NCBI GenBank assembly: GCA_903832005.1
Contig: CAIKZO010000037.1
Span: 27,561-91,560 of the forward strand
Origin: Enhydrobacter aerosaccus
GTDB taxonomy: Bacteria > Pseudomonadota > Alphaproteobacteria > Reyranellales > Reyranellaceae
Direction of reading: 5' to 3'
DNA: 64,000 nucleotides
Positions 34,753 to 43,848 of the stretch are shown one piece after another. Every line of letters starts with the position of its first letter. Position 1 is the first letter of the stretch. The notes beneath the pieces are model-generated. The model made no database searches and was not told the DNA's origin. It saw nothing but the letters and a program-made list of their open reading frames with translations. The position numbers and the translations under genes are program-made.

Positions 34753-36012
34753 TCAGGCCGGAAGAAACCACTTTGTCGTGGCGTAGATCAGCAAGCCCAC
34801 CAAGCCACCGACCAGCGTGCCGTTGATTCGGATGTACTGAAGATCCTTGCCGACCTGCAGTTCCATGCGATTGACCAGGGTCGAGGCGTCCCAGCGGTTG
34901 ACCACGTCGGTCACGAAGGCGCCGATCTCGGCGCGCCGTGGAACGATGGCGCGGCGGATCAGCACGCGCATCCAGCGGTTGATGCGCGTCTTCGCCGCGG
35001 GGTTGTCCTGCAGCCAGCGGCCCGAGCCGGTGAGGGCGCCCGACACCGCCGTCTCGATCTGCTCCGAATAGACCGAGATGTCCGACGGCAGGCGGCCCTC
35101 GATCTCGCCCCACAGCGCTCGTATCTGCGCGTGCAGCAACGGGTTGTCGAGCAGCTGTGTCTTGGCTTCCTCGACTATCGCCTGCATCTCGGGATCGGAG
35201 GCGAGCCGCTCGATCAGCTTCTCGATCGCGGCCTTGAGTTCGAGGCGCCAGGGATGCGTCGGGTCGCGCATTTCCGCGAGCGTGGAGGTTGCCGCCGCGA
35301 TCACCTTGTCGGCCACGACGCCGTCGACCCAGCGCGGGATCCAGCGCGAGGAGCCCGCCTCGATCTTGCCACGGATCATTGCCTTGTTCTGCTCGAGCGA
35401 GGCGGCCATCAGATCGAGGCTGCGTTCCAGCAGCTTCTGCGTCTGGCCTTGCGCCCACACGATCGCGAGCAGGCTGCTGGCGACAGGGCCGGCGGGCATC
35501 GCCTCGAGCCCACGCCGCACAGATTTCTCCAGCAGCTCGGCGAAGCGCTCGCGCGGCAGCTCACGCACCAGTTGGGGCAGGCCGAGTGCCACCGAGTGCG
35601 CGGTGCGGCGCGCATTGTTCGGGTCGGCCAGCCAGTCGCCGATCCAGCGTGCGCCATCGATGCCGGCCAGGCGTTCGGCCACCACCTTAGGGGTCAGGAA
35701 ATTGTTGGTGATGAAGCGGCCCATGGCGCCGGCGATGCGCGCCTTGTTGTGCGGCACGATCGCGGTGTGCGGGATCGGGATGCCGAGCGGATGGCGGAAC
35801 AGCGCGACGACCGCGAACCAGTCGGCGCAGGCGCCAACCATGCCGGCTTCGGTGAAGGCGCGCAGGTAGCCAAGGCCGGGCAGCGTCTGGTCGATGAAGA
35901 AGGTAGCGACGAAGACCACTGTCATCGCGACCAGCAGCAGGGTCGCGAAGATGCGCATCCGCCGCAGCCCGACGATACGCGGATCGTCGTCCGCCACCCT
36001 GTCGAGGCTCAT
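34753..36012 (-). CDS. DUF445 membrane-associated protein
   Basis: 419 residues. N-terminal helix (FATLLLVAMTVVFVATFFI), then ALFRHPLGIPIPHTAIVPHNKARI, a hallmark of DUF445, a long helical cytoplasmic or periplasmic region, and a C-terminal helix (LVGGLVGLLIYATTKWFL). Function unknown. Overlaps the EcsC gene by 4 nt, so they are likely co-translated. Confidence 0.88.
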   Translation of the reverse strand: MSLDRVADDDPRIVGLRRMRIFATLLLVAMTVVFVATFFIDQTLPGLGYLRAFTEAGMVGACADWFAVVALFRHPLGIPIPHTAIVPHNKARIAGAMGRFITNNFLTPKVVAERLAGIDGARWIGDWLADPNNARRTAHSVALGLPQLVRELPRERFAELLEKSVRRGLEAMPAGPVASSLLAIVWAQGQTQKLLERSLDLMAASLEQNKAMIRGKIEAGSSRWIPRWVDGVVADKVIAAATSTLAEMRDPTHPWRLELKAAIEKLIERLASDPEMQAIVEEAKTQLLDNPLLHAQIRALWGEIEGRLPSDISVYSEQIETAVSGALTGSGRWLQDNPAAKTRINRWMRVLIRRAIVPRRAEIGAFVTDVVNRWDASTLVNRMELQVGKDLQYIRINGTLVGGLVGLLIYATTKWFLPA

Positions 36013-36830
36013 CGGCGGGCGGCCGCCTGGCGCGCGATCTGGGCGTAGTGGTGGCGCACGAGGTCAGGCCCGTAGCGCCGCTCGAGCCGGCGCACGGTGA
36101 AGTGGCCGCGTGCGACCCGCTGGAAATGGTTCATGAAGACCACGTTCACCGTGGCACCGCCCACCGCGCCGATCACCGGGACGGCGCTGGCGGCAAGGCG
36201 GTCGGAGACGACGATACTGAAACGCGAGACGATTTCCGCCATCAACTTGTGCACCATCGGCGCCGTCAGCTCGGCGGTCCCACGCTCGACCAAAAAGGCC
36301 GCCGCATTGCCGGAGAGCCGCGTGAGCAGCGCGCGAGATGAAAAATAGCCCATGTTCGAGTGCGTTGCACCGGCCGAGCGGGCGCCCAGCGCGAAGACCT
36401 GCAGGCACGCCAGCCGCGGCTCGAGCTGGCTGAGATCCTCGCCGTTGTGGCGCGCGATGTCGGCGATGGCGCGCAACATCAGCGTCGTGGTGACGGGAAG
36501 TTCGACCGGCAGGGCCGCGACGCCCACAAAGCCGCTCACGCCGCCGGTCACGCCCGCGGCGATCGTCGACATCCACGGGCGGGGCTGGCGAACGGGCTTG
36601 CCGTCGAGCGACTGTATCGCCGTCCGGAGGCAGCGCTGCAGCGCGGCGTCGACCGCCTTGGTCAGGCCCTTGTCGACGAAGCGCGGGAGGGTCGCCAGCA
36701 CGCGGCTAACCGGCGCGCCGGCAAAGTCGGCCAGGCGCGTGGCGAAGTTGGGATTCTCGAGGGCGGCGACGGCAGCGACTAGGGCGGTGTGATGCTCCCC
36801 GGCGAGCGGCGCCGTGACGCCGTCCATCAC
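36009..36830 (-). CDS. EcsC family protein
   Basis: 273 residues. EcsC family features are AAGVTGGVSGFVGVAALPVE (amphipathic Gly-rich segment), TTLMLRAIADIARHNGED and VIGAVGGATVNVVFMNHFQ. Family function is poorly defined, with links to ABC exporters and membrane homeostasis. Overlaps the P-type ATPase stop at 36827-36830 and precedes DUF445. Confidence 0.85.
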   Translation of the reverse strand: MMDGVTAPLAGEHHTALVAAVAALENPNFATRLADFAGAPVSRVLATLPRFVDKGLTKAVDAALQRCLRTAIQSLDGKPVRQPRPWMSTIAAGVTGGVSGFVGVAALPVELPVTTTLMLRAIADIARHNGEDLSQLEPRLACLQVFALGARSAGATHSNMGYFSSRALLTRLSGNAAAFLVERGTAELTAPMVHKLMAEIVSRFSIVVSDRLAASAVPVIGAVGGATVNVVFMNHFQRVARGHFTVRRLERRYGPDLVRHHYAQIARQAAARR

Positions 36831-39022
36831 TGATACCGCAGGATCGGCCGGATACCGTTGACCGCGGCCAGGATCGCCGAGCCGTTGCTCAGCATGGCGG
36901 TGACCACCGGGCTGATCAGACCGCCGGGAAGGGCCAGGCCCAGCGCCAGCGTGTTGAGGCCGGCCACGATCACGTAGTTCTGGCGGATCAGGCTGACGGC
37001 GCCGCGCGAGATCTCGATCGCCTTGACCAGCTTCCAGAGCGAATCCTCCATCAGCACGACGTGAGCGGATTCGTGGGTCACCTCGGCGCCGTACTTCATG
37101 GCGATGCCGATGTCGGCAAAGCTCAGCGCCGGCGAATCGTTGATGCCGTCGCCCACCATCGCCACGACATGGCCGCGCTGCTGGAGTTCCTTGATCACGT
37201 TGGCTTTATCGGCCGGCATCATGTCGGAATATTGGCCGGTGAGGCCCAGGCGTCGGCTCACGGCACGTGCGACAACCGCATTGTCGCCGGTCAGCATGAG
37301 GGTGTTGCGGATGCCCATGCGGTGCAACCGGGCGATCACCTGCCGGCTTTCGGGGCGGATCTTGTCGGCATAGGGCACCAGCCCGCCCAGCTTGCCGTCG
37401 ATGGCGACATAAAGACAGGAGAGCCCGCCGTGGTCGAGCGCCGACCGGTCGCTGGCGGCGCAGGCCACATCGATACCGCTCTGGCGCATGAAGCGCTCGC
37501 TGCCGACGTGCATGTAGTAGCCGTTGACCTGGCCCTCGACGCCGAGGCCCACCTTATATTCGGTCTCATCGCAGGCCGGCAGCTCGATCGCCAGTTCGCG
37601 CGCGCGCGTGCGTAGGGCCTCGGCGACCGGATGGTGCAGCCGGGTTTCCGCCGCGGCCGCGAGGCCCAGCAGGTGATTGGGCGAGATGTGATTGGTGAAG
37701 GAGATGACGTCGGTCACCGCCGGCACGCCATGCGTCAGCGTGCCGGTCTTGTCGAACACCAACGTGTCGACCTTGGCCAGCCGCTCCATGTGCGCGCCGC
37801 TCTTGATCACGATGCCGGTGCGCGCGGCATGGGTCATCGACGACAGGACCGACGTTGGTGCGGCGACGCGGATGCCGGTGCCATAGTCGACGATCACCAG
37901 AGACAGGAAGCGGTCGAAGTCGGCGGTCAGCGCCGCCGTGCCGGTGGCCAGCGCCAAGGTCGGCAGCACCAGCTTGTCGGCCAGCAGCTCGGCGTGGTTC
38001 TGCATGCGGGTGTCGCCGAGCGGGGCCGATTCCACGAGATGAGCGATCTGGCCCGCCGTCGTGTTGGTGCCGACGCGGACCGCGCGCACCGTCAGCTGGC
38101 CCTCGCGGATCACGGTCGCGGCAAACGCCTGGTCGCCCGCGCGACGGTTCACCGGCAGGCCCTCGCCGGTGATCGTCTTCTGGTCGATGGTCGCCTCGCC
38201 CTCGACGATCTCGCCATCGACGGGGATCATCTCGCCCGGATAGACCACGACCAGGTCCTCGACCACGACGTCGGCGGCGGGCACGGAAATCACCACGCCG
38301 TCGCGCTTCACCCAGGCGTTCTTGGAACGGAATTCCAGCAGCTCGTCGATCGCGCGGCGCGAGCCGGCGGCGGTGAGATCGCGGATCCAGTCGCCGAACT
38401 TGATCAGCCAGGTGACGATCGAGCCCGCCAGCGGATTGCCTTGCGCCACCGAGGCAAGGATCGCCAAGGTGTCGAGGAAGTCGATGTTGAGCCGGCTCTC
38501 GCTCTTCCACACGCGATAGGCGCGGCGCGCGATCGGCAGGCCATTCCACAGCATCAGCGGCATGTTGAGCGCGATGACGAAGGGGTTGGCCGAGAAGGCC
38601 ATGGCGAGCGACAGCGTCGGCAGGGCAAGCGGCGACTGCGCCGAGAAGATGCCCGGCACTTCCTGCTTGGTCGGCGGCACGTTCGAGTTCTTGGTGTCCG
38701 ACTGGCGCGCCGGCGCTTCGAGCGCGCTGGCGGGCGAGGGGCTCTTCTCGGCATCGCCCGCAGGTGAGGCAGCAACGAGCGCGGCAAGGTCGGCCATCGT
38801 GGCCAACCGCAGCTGGGCCAGCAGGCCGCGCAACAGCACCTCGCAGGCGGCGTCGAACTCGATGACGAGGCTGGCGCAATCGAAGTTCAGCCGCGCCGAC
38901 CGGATGTTGTCCCGGCCGCGCAGCCACGCCACCGTGGCCTCGGCGAGCGAGGGCTTGCGGCAGAGTTCCGGCACGTGTAGCCGGACCCGGCCCGGCAGGT
39001 AGTGGCGTATCGCGATGTCCAT
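36827..39022 (-). CDS. P-type ATPase of heavy-metal type lacking the CPC motif
   Basis: 731 residues, inner-membrane cation pump. An N-terminal HMA_2-like domain (HYLPGRVRLHVPELCRK) has no CxxC. The actuator motif is TGEGLPVN, the phosphorylation site DKTGTLTHG, the hinge GDGINDSPAL, and the nucleotide-binding HP motif LHHPVAEAL. The membrane position that holds CPC in metal exporters reads VDYGTGIRVAAPTS, so no metal-binding cysteines. It may carry a different ion. Encoded after a His-rich membrane protein and an HMA_2-domain protein on the same strand. Confidence 0.9.
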   Translation of the reverse strand: MDIAIRHYLPGRVRLHVPELCRKPSLAEATVAWLRGRDNIRSARLNFDCASLVIEFDAACEVLLRGLLAQLRLATMADLAALVAASPAGDAEKSPSPASALEAPARQSDTKNSNVPPTKQEVPGIFSAQSPLALPTLSLAMAFSANPFVIALNMPLMLWNGLPIARRAYRVWKSESRLNIDFLDTLAILASVAQGNPLAGSIVTWLIKFGDWIRDLTAAGSRRAIDELLEFRSKNAWVKRDGVVISVPAADVVVEDLVVVYPGEMIPVDGEIVEGEATIDQKTITGEGLPVNRRAGDQAFAATVIREGQLTVRAVRVGTNTTAGQIAHLVESAPLGDTRMQNHAELLADKLVLPTLALATGTAALTADFDRFLSLVIVDYGTGIRVAAPTSVLSSMTHAARTGIVIKSGAHMERLAKVDTLVFDKTGTLTHGVPAVTDVISFTNHISPNHLLGLAAAAETRLHHPVAEALRTRARELAIELPACDETEYKVGLGVEGQVNGYYMHVGSERFMRQSGIDVACAASDRSALDHGGLSCLYVAIDGKLGGLVPYADKIRPESRQVIARLHRMGIRNTLMLTGDNAVVARAVSRRLGLTGQYSDMMPADKANVIKELQQRGHVVAMVGDGINDSPALSFADIGIAMKYGAEVTHESAHVVLMEDSLWKLVKAIEISRGAVSLIRQNYVIVAGLNTLALGLALPGGLISPVVTAMLSNGSAILAAVNGIRPILRYQ

Positions 39023-39041
39023 CGCTCAGGCCCTCTGGCGC

Positions 39042-39614
39042 TCAAGCCCTCTGGGCTTCGACCGCTTCTTCCTGCATCTCGATGAAGTGGTTCAGCCCGA
39101 ACAGGGCGAGCGTCACCCACACCGGGGTGGCCGCCGTGGCGCCGACTTCGAAGACGGTGATGCCGATCACGCCCAGCGCCAGCAGCATCTTGAAGTCGAG
39201 TGTGTTGTGCGTCGCCTGCTTGATGTGGCGGTCGGTGGTCTTGCAGAAATCCACCACCAGCCGCGCGGCATGCGAATGCTCGGCGAGATACTCGGCCTCC
39301 TGCTCGATCTTCGAGGCCAGCGCGTCAATCTCGTTGGTCGGCGCGCGCTGGTGACGGGGCGGCGGTGCCGCGGCCTGACGGTTATGCTCCGCGCAATGAT
39401 CCTTGAAGTCGGAGTGGAAGGCGTCGTGCCGGTCGGCATCGTACTTCAGCACGATGCTGCCGGTGGCCGGGTTCACTTCGATCTGTTCGATGCCGGGCAG
39501 CAGGCTGAGCGTCTGCTTGTAGGCTTCGAGCTGGGCCGGATTGCCCTTGGCGGACGGGATCTTCATGCGGATCCGGCCCGGGACCTGATGGGCGATCTTG
39601 AGCTTGGCAGTCAT
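39042..39614 (-). CDS. HMA_2-like domain protein with C-terminal membrane segments
   Basis: 190 residues. The N-terminal part (AHQVPGRIRMKIPSAKGN, then GIEQIEVNPATGSIVLKYD) is a metal-binding-domain-like ferredoxin fold without CxxC, as in HMA_2. The C-terminal region has a hydrophobic pair (LLALGVIGITVFEVG and VWVTLALFGLNHFIE). It begins with the same PGRxR motif as the adjacent ATPase, so it may dock to it or form a subunit. Located 19 nt upstream of the ATPase gene. Confidence 0.78.
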   Translation of the reverse strand: MTAKLKIAHQVPGRIRMKIPSAKGNPAQLEAYKQTLSLLPGIEQIEVNPATGSIVLKYDADRHDAFHSDFKDHCAEHNRQAAAPPPRHQRAPTNEIDALASKIEQEAEYLAEHSHAARLVVDFCKTTDRHIKQATHNTLDFKMLLALGVIGITVFEVGATAATPVWVTLALFGLNHFIEMQEEAVEAQRA

Positions 39615-39635
39615 CGTACGCGTACTCCGCGGGTC

Positions 39636-40055
39636 TCAGGTGTGCGGAGCCTCGGCGGCCTTGGGCTTGTCGCCTTCGGCATGGACCTCGGCCACGATGT
39701 CACTCACTTGTTCCTTGGCTTCCGCCATCATCTCGCGGCTCTTCTGGCCGAACTTGTAGAGGCCGCGCACCGACGAGCGGAACATCGGCGTCACCGCCGA
39801 GCCCAGCTTGGGCACGTACTTGGGCGCCAGCATCGCTGCCACGCCGAGCGCGATGCCGGGGATCAGGGCCACTTCGATCAGGGCCGCGCCGACGGCGACG
39901 ACGCCGACGGTGGCGGCGATCGTCATCGCTTCGCTGGTGCCGTTCTCGCTCGCGGCCTCATGATCGTGCGCACCGTGATCATGTGTCTCTTCATGATGCT
40001 CGGCATCGATGGTGACGGCGTCGTGCGCGTGACCATTGTGTTCGGAATTCGTCAT
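39636..40055 (-). CDS. His-rich membrane protein, DUF5132-like
   Basis: 139 residues. The first 40 residues are rich in His, Asp and Glu (EHHEETHDHGAHDHEAAS), a likely cytoplasmic or periplasmic metal-binding tail. A single long hydrophobic region follows (GVVAVGAALIEVALIPGIAL), then a helical basic-acidic tail. I associate this arrangement with the DUF5132 family but cannot confirm it. First gene of a three-gene set with the HMA_2 protein and P-type ATPase. Confidence 0.68.
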   Translation of the reverse strand: MTNSEHNGHAHDAVTIDAEHHEETHDHGAHDHEAASENGTSEAMTIAATVGVVAVGAALIEVALIPGIALGVAAMLAPKYVPKLGSAVTPMFRSSVRGLYKFGQKSREMMAEAKEQVSDIVAEVHAEGDKPKAAEAPHT

Positions 40056-40137
40056 AAGTACCCCCTGATGCTGCCCCGCGCAGCAGGTCGATCGTGAATG
40101 ACTGCGTCGGTGCGGGGATAGCAGTCCATCGTGACAG

Positions 40138-40779
40138 TTAGGCGACGGTTGTGATTTCGAGGTAGTCCGCGCCGTCGCGCACGAAGACCTGGCCAGTTGC
40201 CACGTCGAACCAGGTCCCGTGCAGCGCGAGATCGCCGCGTTGCACTGCTTCTGCGACGTAGGGAAAGCTCATCAGGTTGGCGAGGCTGACGGCGATCGAC
40301 GCCCGTTCGAGCCGCGTCAGGTACTCCGGTTCGTCGGCCGGGCCCGCCAGCTCTGCGGCAGGCGCGATCATCGACATCCATTGATGGATCGAATCGGCGG
40401 GCGACAGCGCGGGGCCATGTTCGGCATAGGCGCGGATGCCGCCGCAATGGGCGTGACCGAGCACGATGATGTGGCCGACCTTCAGCACCTGCACCGCGAA
40501 CTCCAGTGCAGCGAAGACGCCATGGCACAAGCCCTGCGTCGCGTCGTAGGCCGGAATGAGATTGGCGATGTTGCGCACAACGAACATCTCGCCCGGATGC
40601 GCGTCGAAGATCACTTCCGGCGACACCCGCGAATCGCAGCAGCCGATCACCATGATCGAGGGCGATTGGCCGCGCCGCGCCAGCTCCTCGAAGCGGTCGC
40701 GCTCGATCGGCATGCGGCCGGTCACGAAGTCCCGATAACCGTCGATCAGCCGCACCGGAAAAGCCGGGGAAGTGTCCAT
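40138..40779 (-). CDS. Beta-class carbonic anhydrase
   Basis: 213 residues from ATG 40779, chosen because GAAGGAG lies 9 nt upstream; the longer frame to 40884 overlaps the divergent gene and its promoter. Zinc ligands and catalytic dyad are visible as GCCDSRVSPE (Cys, Asp-Arg) and GHAHCGGIRAY (His and Cys). Interconverts CO2 and bicarbonate in the cytoplasm. Divergent from an LLM monooxygenase gene with a 97-nt gap. Confidence 0.93.
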   Translation of the reverse strand: MDTSPAFPVRLIDGYRDFVTGRMPIERDRFEELARRGQSPSIMVIGCCDSRVSPEVIFDAHPGEMFVVRNIANLIPAYDATQGLCHGVFAALEFAVQVLKVGHIIVLGHAHCGGIRAYAEHGPALSPADSIHQWMSMIAPAAELAGPADEPEYLTRLERASIAVSLANLMSFPYVAEAVQRGDLALHGTWFDVATGQVFVRDGADYLEITTVA

Positions 40780-40848
40780 GCGCCGCATCTCCTTCGGCCC
40801 ATCGTGCCAAACCTGTGTGACGGTTTGCCGGGCATCAGGGGCGACGGA

Positions 40849-40865
40849 CTGGCAGATTTTTTGCA
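40849..40865 (+). promoter_or_regulatory. Candidate sigma-54 (RpoN) -24/-12 promoter
   Basis: CTGGCAGATTTTTTGCA has GG and GC separated by exactly 10 nt and matches YTGGCACGNNNNTTGCW at all but two positions. Predicted transcription start is about 40876, next to ATG 40877, with no Shine-Dalgarno site between. It is nearly the same as the element before the paralogous gene at 27984. Confidence 0.6.
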
Positions 40866-40876
40866 ATACTGCCGCC

Positions 40877-42187
40877 ATGAACACGCGTCCTTTTCACCTC
40901 GCCTGGTTTCTCTCACAGGGCTACGGCCCCAAGGCCTGGCGCTCGATGTGGCCCGGCACCGAATACGACAAGCATCGCTGGATGATGCCCGACATCTTCG
41001 TCGATCTCGCCAAGGGTCTCGAGCGCGGCTGCTTCGACTACATGATCATCGAGGACTCCTCGATGGTGCCGTACACCTACAAGAACAGCCACGACACCTA
41101 TCTCCAGTACGGCGCCAGCTCGCCCAAGCTCGATCCCGCTGTGCTCGTGCCGTGGCTCGCGCAGGCGACCAAGCACCTGGGCCTCGTGCCGACGCTCTCG
41201 ACCTCGGAGTATCCGCCCTATCTTCTCGCGCGACTGGTGAACTCGCTCGATCACGTCACCGAAGGCCGCATCGGCTGGAACTGCGTCACCGGCAGTAACG
41301 ACGGCGCCGCCGAAAACTACGGCAATGCAGGCCAGCGGCCGCACGACGAGCGCTACGAAGTGGCCGACGAATTCGCCGACGTGGTGACGAGGCTGTGGGA
41401 GGCCTGGGACAAGGACGCGATGGTGCTCGATCCCACCATCCCGATGTTCGCCGACGGCAAGAAAGTCCGGCCGATCAATCATGAAGGCAAATACTTCAAG
41501 GTGCGCGGGCCGATCAATGCGCCGCGCTCGCCTCAAGGGCGTGTGCCGATCTGCCAGGCCGGCGGTTCGCCGCGCGGCCAGGCGTTCGCGGCCAAGTGGG
41601 CCGATACGATCATCACCAACGCCGTCAGCGTCGAGGGCATGAAGGCCTTTCGCGAGGACGTGCGCCGGCAGGCGGCCGCCTCCGGGCGAAACCCAGACGA
41701 CATCAAGGTGCTGTTCCTGGCCTATCCGATCGTCGATACGACGATGGACGCTGCGCGCGAACGCCGCCGGCTCGAGCAGGAAGATTTCGGCAAGCATCTC
41801 GACCTGCAGCTCTCGGGCATGTCGCGCATCACCAACATCGACTTCGCGCAGTTCGATCCCGACCAGCCGCTGCCGGACGATCTGCGGACCAACGGCCACC
41901 AGTCCTCGCTGGCCAAGTGGATCGGCAAGACGCCGCGGTCTCTGGCGAGCGGGCTCAATGCCCGGCAGGGCATCGACATGGTGGGCACGCCCGATCACGT
42001 GGCGGGCGTGATGCAGGACATCATGCAAGAGGTGGGTGGCGACGGCTTCCTGCTGTTCAACGCCCACTTCGACCGCCGCTACATCATGGAAATATGCGAC
42101 GGCCTGGTCCCCGAGCTGCAGCGCCGCGGCCTCACCCGCAAGGCCTACGCGCGCAGTCACCTGCGCGACAACCTGCTGGAGTTTTAG
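40877..42187 (+). CDS. LLM-class FMN-dependent monooxygenase, paralogue 3
   Basis: 436 residues (MNTRPFHLAWFLSQGYGPKA), the third close paralogue of the genes at 26596 and 27984: same DYMIIEDSSMVPYTYKNSHD, LSTSEYPPYLLARLVNSLDH, GRIGWNCVTGSNDGAAENYG and the ending SHLRDNLLEF. Start chosen at ATG 40877; the longer upstream frame would include the promoter. A sigma-54-type promoter abuts the ATG. It has no DUF1028 or selenoprotein genes nearby, so it may answer the same signal from a second locus. Confidence 0.92.
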   Translation: MNTRPFHLAWFLSQGYGPKAWRSMWPGTEYDKHRWMMPDIFVDLAKGLERGCFDYMIIEDSSMVPYTYKNSHDTYLQYGASSPKLDPAVLVPWLAQATKHLGLVPTLSTSEYPPYLLARLVNSLDHVTEGRIGWNCVTGSNDGAAENYGNAGQRPHDERYEVADEFADVVTRLWEAWDKDAMVLDPTIPMFADGKKVRPINHEGKYFKVRGPINAPRSPQGRVPICQAGGSPRGQAFAAKWADTIITNAVSVEGMKAFREDVRRQAAASGRNPDDIKVLFLAYPIVDTTMDAARERRRLEQEDFGKHLDLQLSGMSRITNIDFAQFDPDQPLPDDLRTNGHQSSLAKWIGKTPRSLASGLNARQGIDMVGTPDHVAGVMQDIMQEVGGDGFLLFNAHFDRRYIMEICDGLVPELQRRGLTRKAYARSHLRDNLLEF

Positions 42188-42204
42188 GCCGGCGCCATGC
42201 CGCT

Positions 42205-42828
42205 TCAGCCTGCGGACGCGCGATTCACTTTCCAGGCCAGGACGTCGAGTCGATCCGCGCCGAAGAAGATCTCGTCGTTCCAGATGAACGTCGGCGCTCC
42301 GAAGACGCCTTTCGCGTAGGCTTCCACCGTCCGCTGCGTCAGGTCCGCGTGGACCCTCGGATCCTCGGCTTGAACCACTAGTGCCGGATCGCCACCGGCG
42401 CGGACCAGGATGTCGCGCAGGACCGCTGGATCGGCGATGTCCTTCTGCTCGTGCCACAAGCCATCGAAGATGGCGGTTCGGAAAGCTTCTTCGATCTTTC
42501 CCGTGAGCAGGGAGGCGATACATAAGGCGGGAACCTGATTGGGCCGGCTGGGCCACTTCCAGGACGGTTTGTAGGACGCGCCATAAAACTCGGCCATCCG
42601 GCGGATGTCGGCCATCAGATAGGCCCGCTTGGGCGGGATGAGCGTATCGACATAGGTCGCCCACGGCGCGCCGCCGACTTGCAGGTTGAGGATCACGTCG
42701 ATGAAGATCGGGCGCCCCACCCATTCGACGATGGAAGCGAGGCCGAAATCGCCTTTGCGAATCCGGTGGTTGGCGAAGTAGGCATAAGGCGATCGGAAAT
42801 CATAGTAGGTCTCGATTTTTGCGGTCAT
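42205..42828 (-). CDS. 2-hydroxychromene-2-carboxylate isomerase-like (DsbA/GST-kappa fold)
   Basis: 207 residues. Thioredoxin-like GST-kappa fold: DFRSPYAYFANHR at the N-terminus (Ser/Pro active-site region), IPPKRAYLMADIRRMAEFYG, and GVFGAPTFIWNDEIFFGADRLD with the cis-Pro. Such enzymes isomerise aromatic ring-cleavage intermediates using glutathione. No CxxC present, so not a disulfide oxidoreductase. Convergent with the LLM gene, divergent from the sugar permease. Confidence 0.85.
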   Translation of the reverse strand: MTAKIETYYDFRSPYAYFANHRIRKGDFGLASIVEWVGRPIFIDVILNLQVGGAPWATYVDTLIPPKRAYLMADIRRMAEFYGASYKPSWKWPSRPNQVPALCIASLLTGKIEEAFRTAIFDGLWHEQKDIADPAVLRDILVRAGGDPALVVQAEDPRVHADLTQRTVEAYAKGVFGAPTFIWNDEIFFGADRLDVLAWKVNRASAG

Positions 42829-42897
42829 GGCCTTAAGTTCTTGAGAAGAGTGCGCGTTCGCAAGTCCGGACTATACCGACTCCGGCACATAAGGAGC

Positions 42898-43836
42898 ATG
42901 CTATGCTTCCAGCCGATGACGGAGGGTGAGCGGCACAAAGCAGGGCCGGCCGACGGCGGCAGCCTGCGCAAGCTCCTGCGGCGCAGATCGACCATTGCCT
43001 TCCTGCTGACCCTGCCGCTGATCGCGGTGCTCGCGCTCATCGCCTATCCCGTGGGCTATGCAGTCCATCTCTCGATGTTCAACCGGCGCATGACCGAGTT
43101 CATCGGGCTCGGCAACTTCGTCTACCTGCTCGGCCGCAGCAGGATCTGGATGATCCTCTTCCAGACGTCCCTGTTCGCCATAGGTGCCGTGATGATCAAG
43201 GTGCCGCTGGGCTTCGTCCTGGCGCATCTGGTGAACAACCTCCCCGCTAAAGGCCAGCGCAAATGGCGCGGCATGCTGCTGGTGCCCTGGGTCATCCCGC
43301 CGGCGCTGAGCGTGGTCGCCTGGCGTGAGCTGCTCGATCCGTCCTACAGCGCCTTCAACTGGATTCTCGTGCACGGTCTTGGCCTGGAACCCGTCTTCTG
43401 GCTGGGCGACCCTGGCTGGGCGCGCTTCTCGGTCATCCTGGTGAGCGTGTGGTTCGGCGCGCCGTTCTTCATGATCATGTTCCTGGCGTCGCTGAAGTCG
43501 GTGCCTGAAGAACTCTACGAGGCCGCCTCGATCGACGGTGCCACCGGATGGCAGCGCTTCCGTTACGTCACCTTGCCGATGATGCGCAACGTCATTGCGA
43601 TCAGCACGATGTTCGCCCTGATCGGCGGCTTCACCGGCTTCACGGTCGTGAGCGTGCTGACCAACGGCGGACCGCTCGGGGCCACCACGGTGCTGGCCAC
43701 GGCGTCGTTCATGGTCGGCATCATGGGCGGCTATCTCCCGCTGGGAGCCGCGATCTCGCTGTTCATGCTGCCGTTCCTGGCGGTGGCGGCGACCGTCATC
43801 CTGCGCGGCATCGCCAAGCGGGGCAGCGATGTCTGA
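42898..43836 (+). CDS. Orphan sugar-type ABC importer permease (MalF/UgpA-like)
   Basis: About 312 residues, six-helix inner-membrane permease of the carbohydrate CUT1 class. Coupling EAA loop is ELYEAASIDGATGWQRFRYV, followed by LPMMRNVIAIST. Features such as VPWVIPPALSVVAW and WFGAPFFMIMFLASLKSVP are typical. Start may be ATG 42898 (AAGGAG only 1 nt away) or ATG 42916. No MalG partner, binding protein or ATPase is adjacent; a small secreted-protein gene follows on the other strand. It is either served by components elsewhere or a leftover of a lost operon. Confidence 0.85.
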   Translation: MLCFQPMTEGERHKAGPADGGSLRKLLRRRSTIAFLLTLPLIAVLALIAYPVGYAVHLSMFNRRMTEFIGLGNFVYLLGRSRIWMILFQTSLFAIGAVMIKVPLGFVLAHLVNNLPAKGQRKWRGMLLVPWVIPPALSVVAWRELLDPSYSAFNWILVHGLGLEPVFWLGDPGWARFSVILVSVWFGAPFFMIMFLASLKSVPEELYEAASIDGATGWQRFRYVTLPMMRNVIAISTMFALIGGFTGFTVVSVLTNGGPLGATTVLATASFMVGIMGGYLPLGAAISLFMLPFLAVAATVILRGIAKRGSDV

Positions 43837-43848
43837 GCGCGCGCGAGA

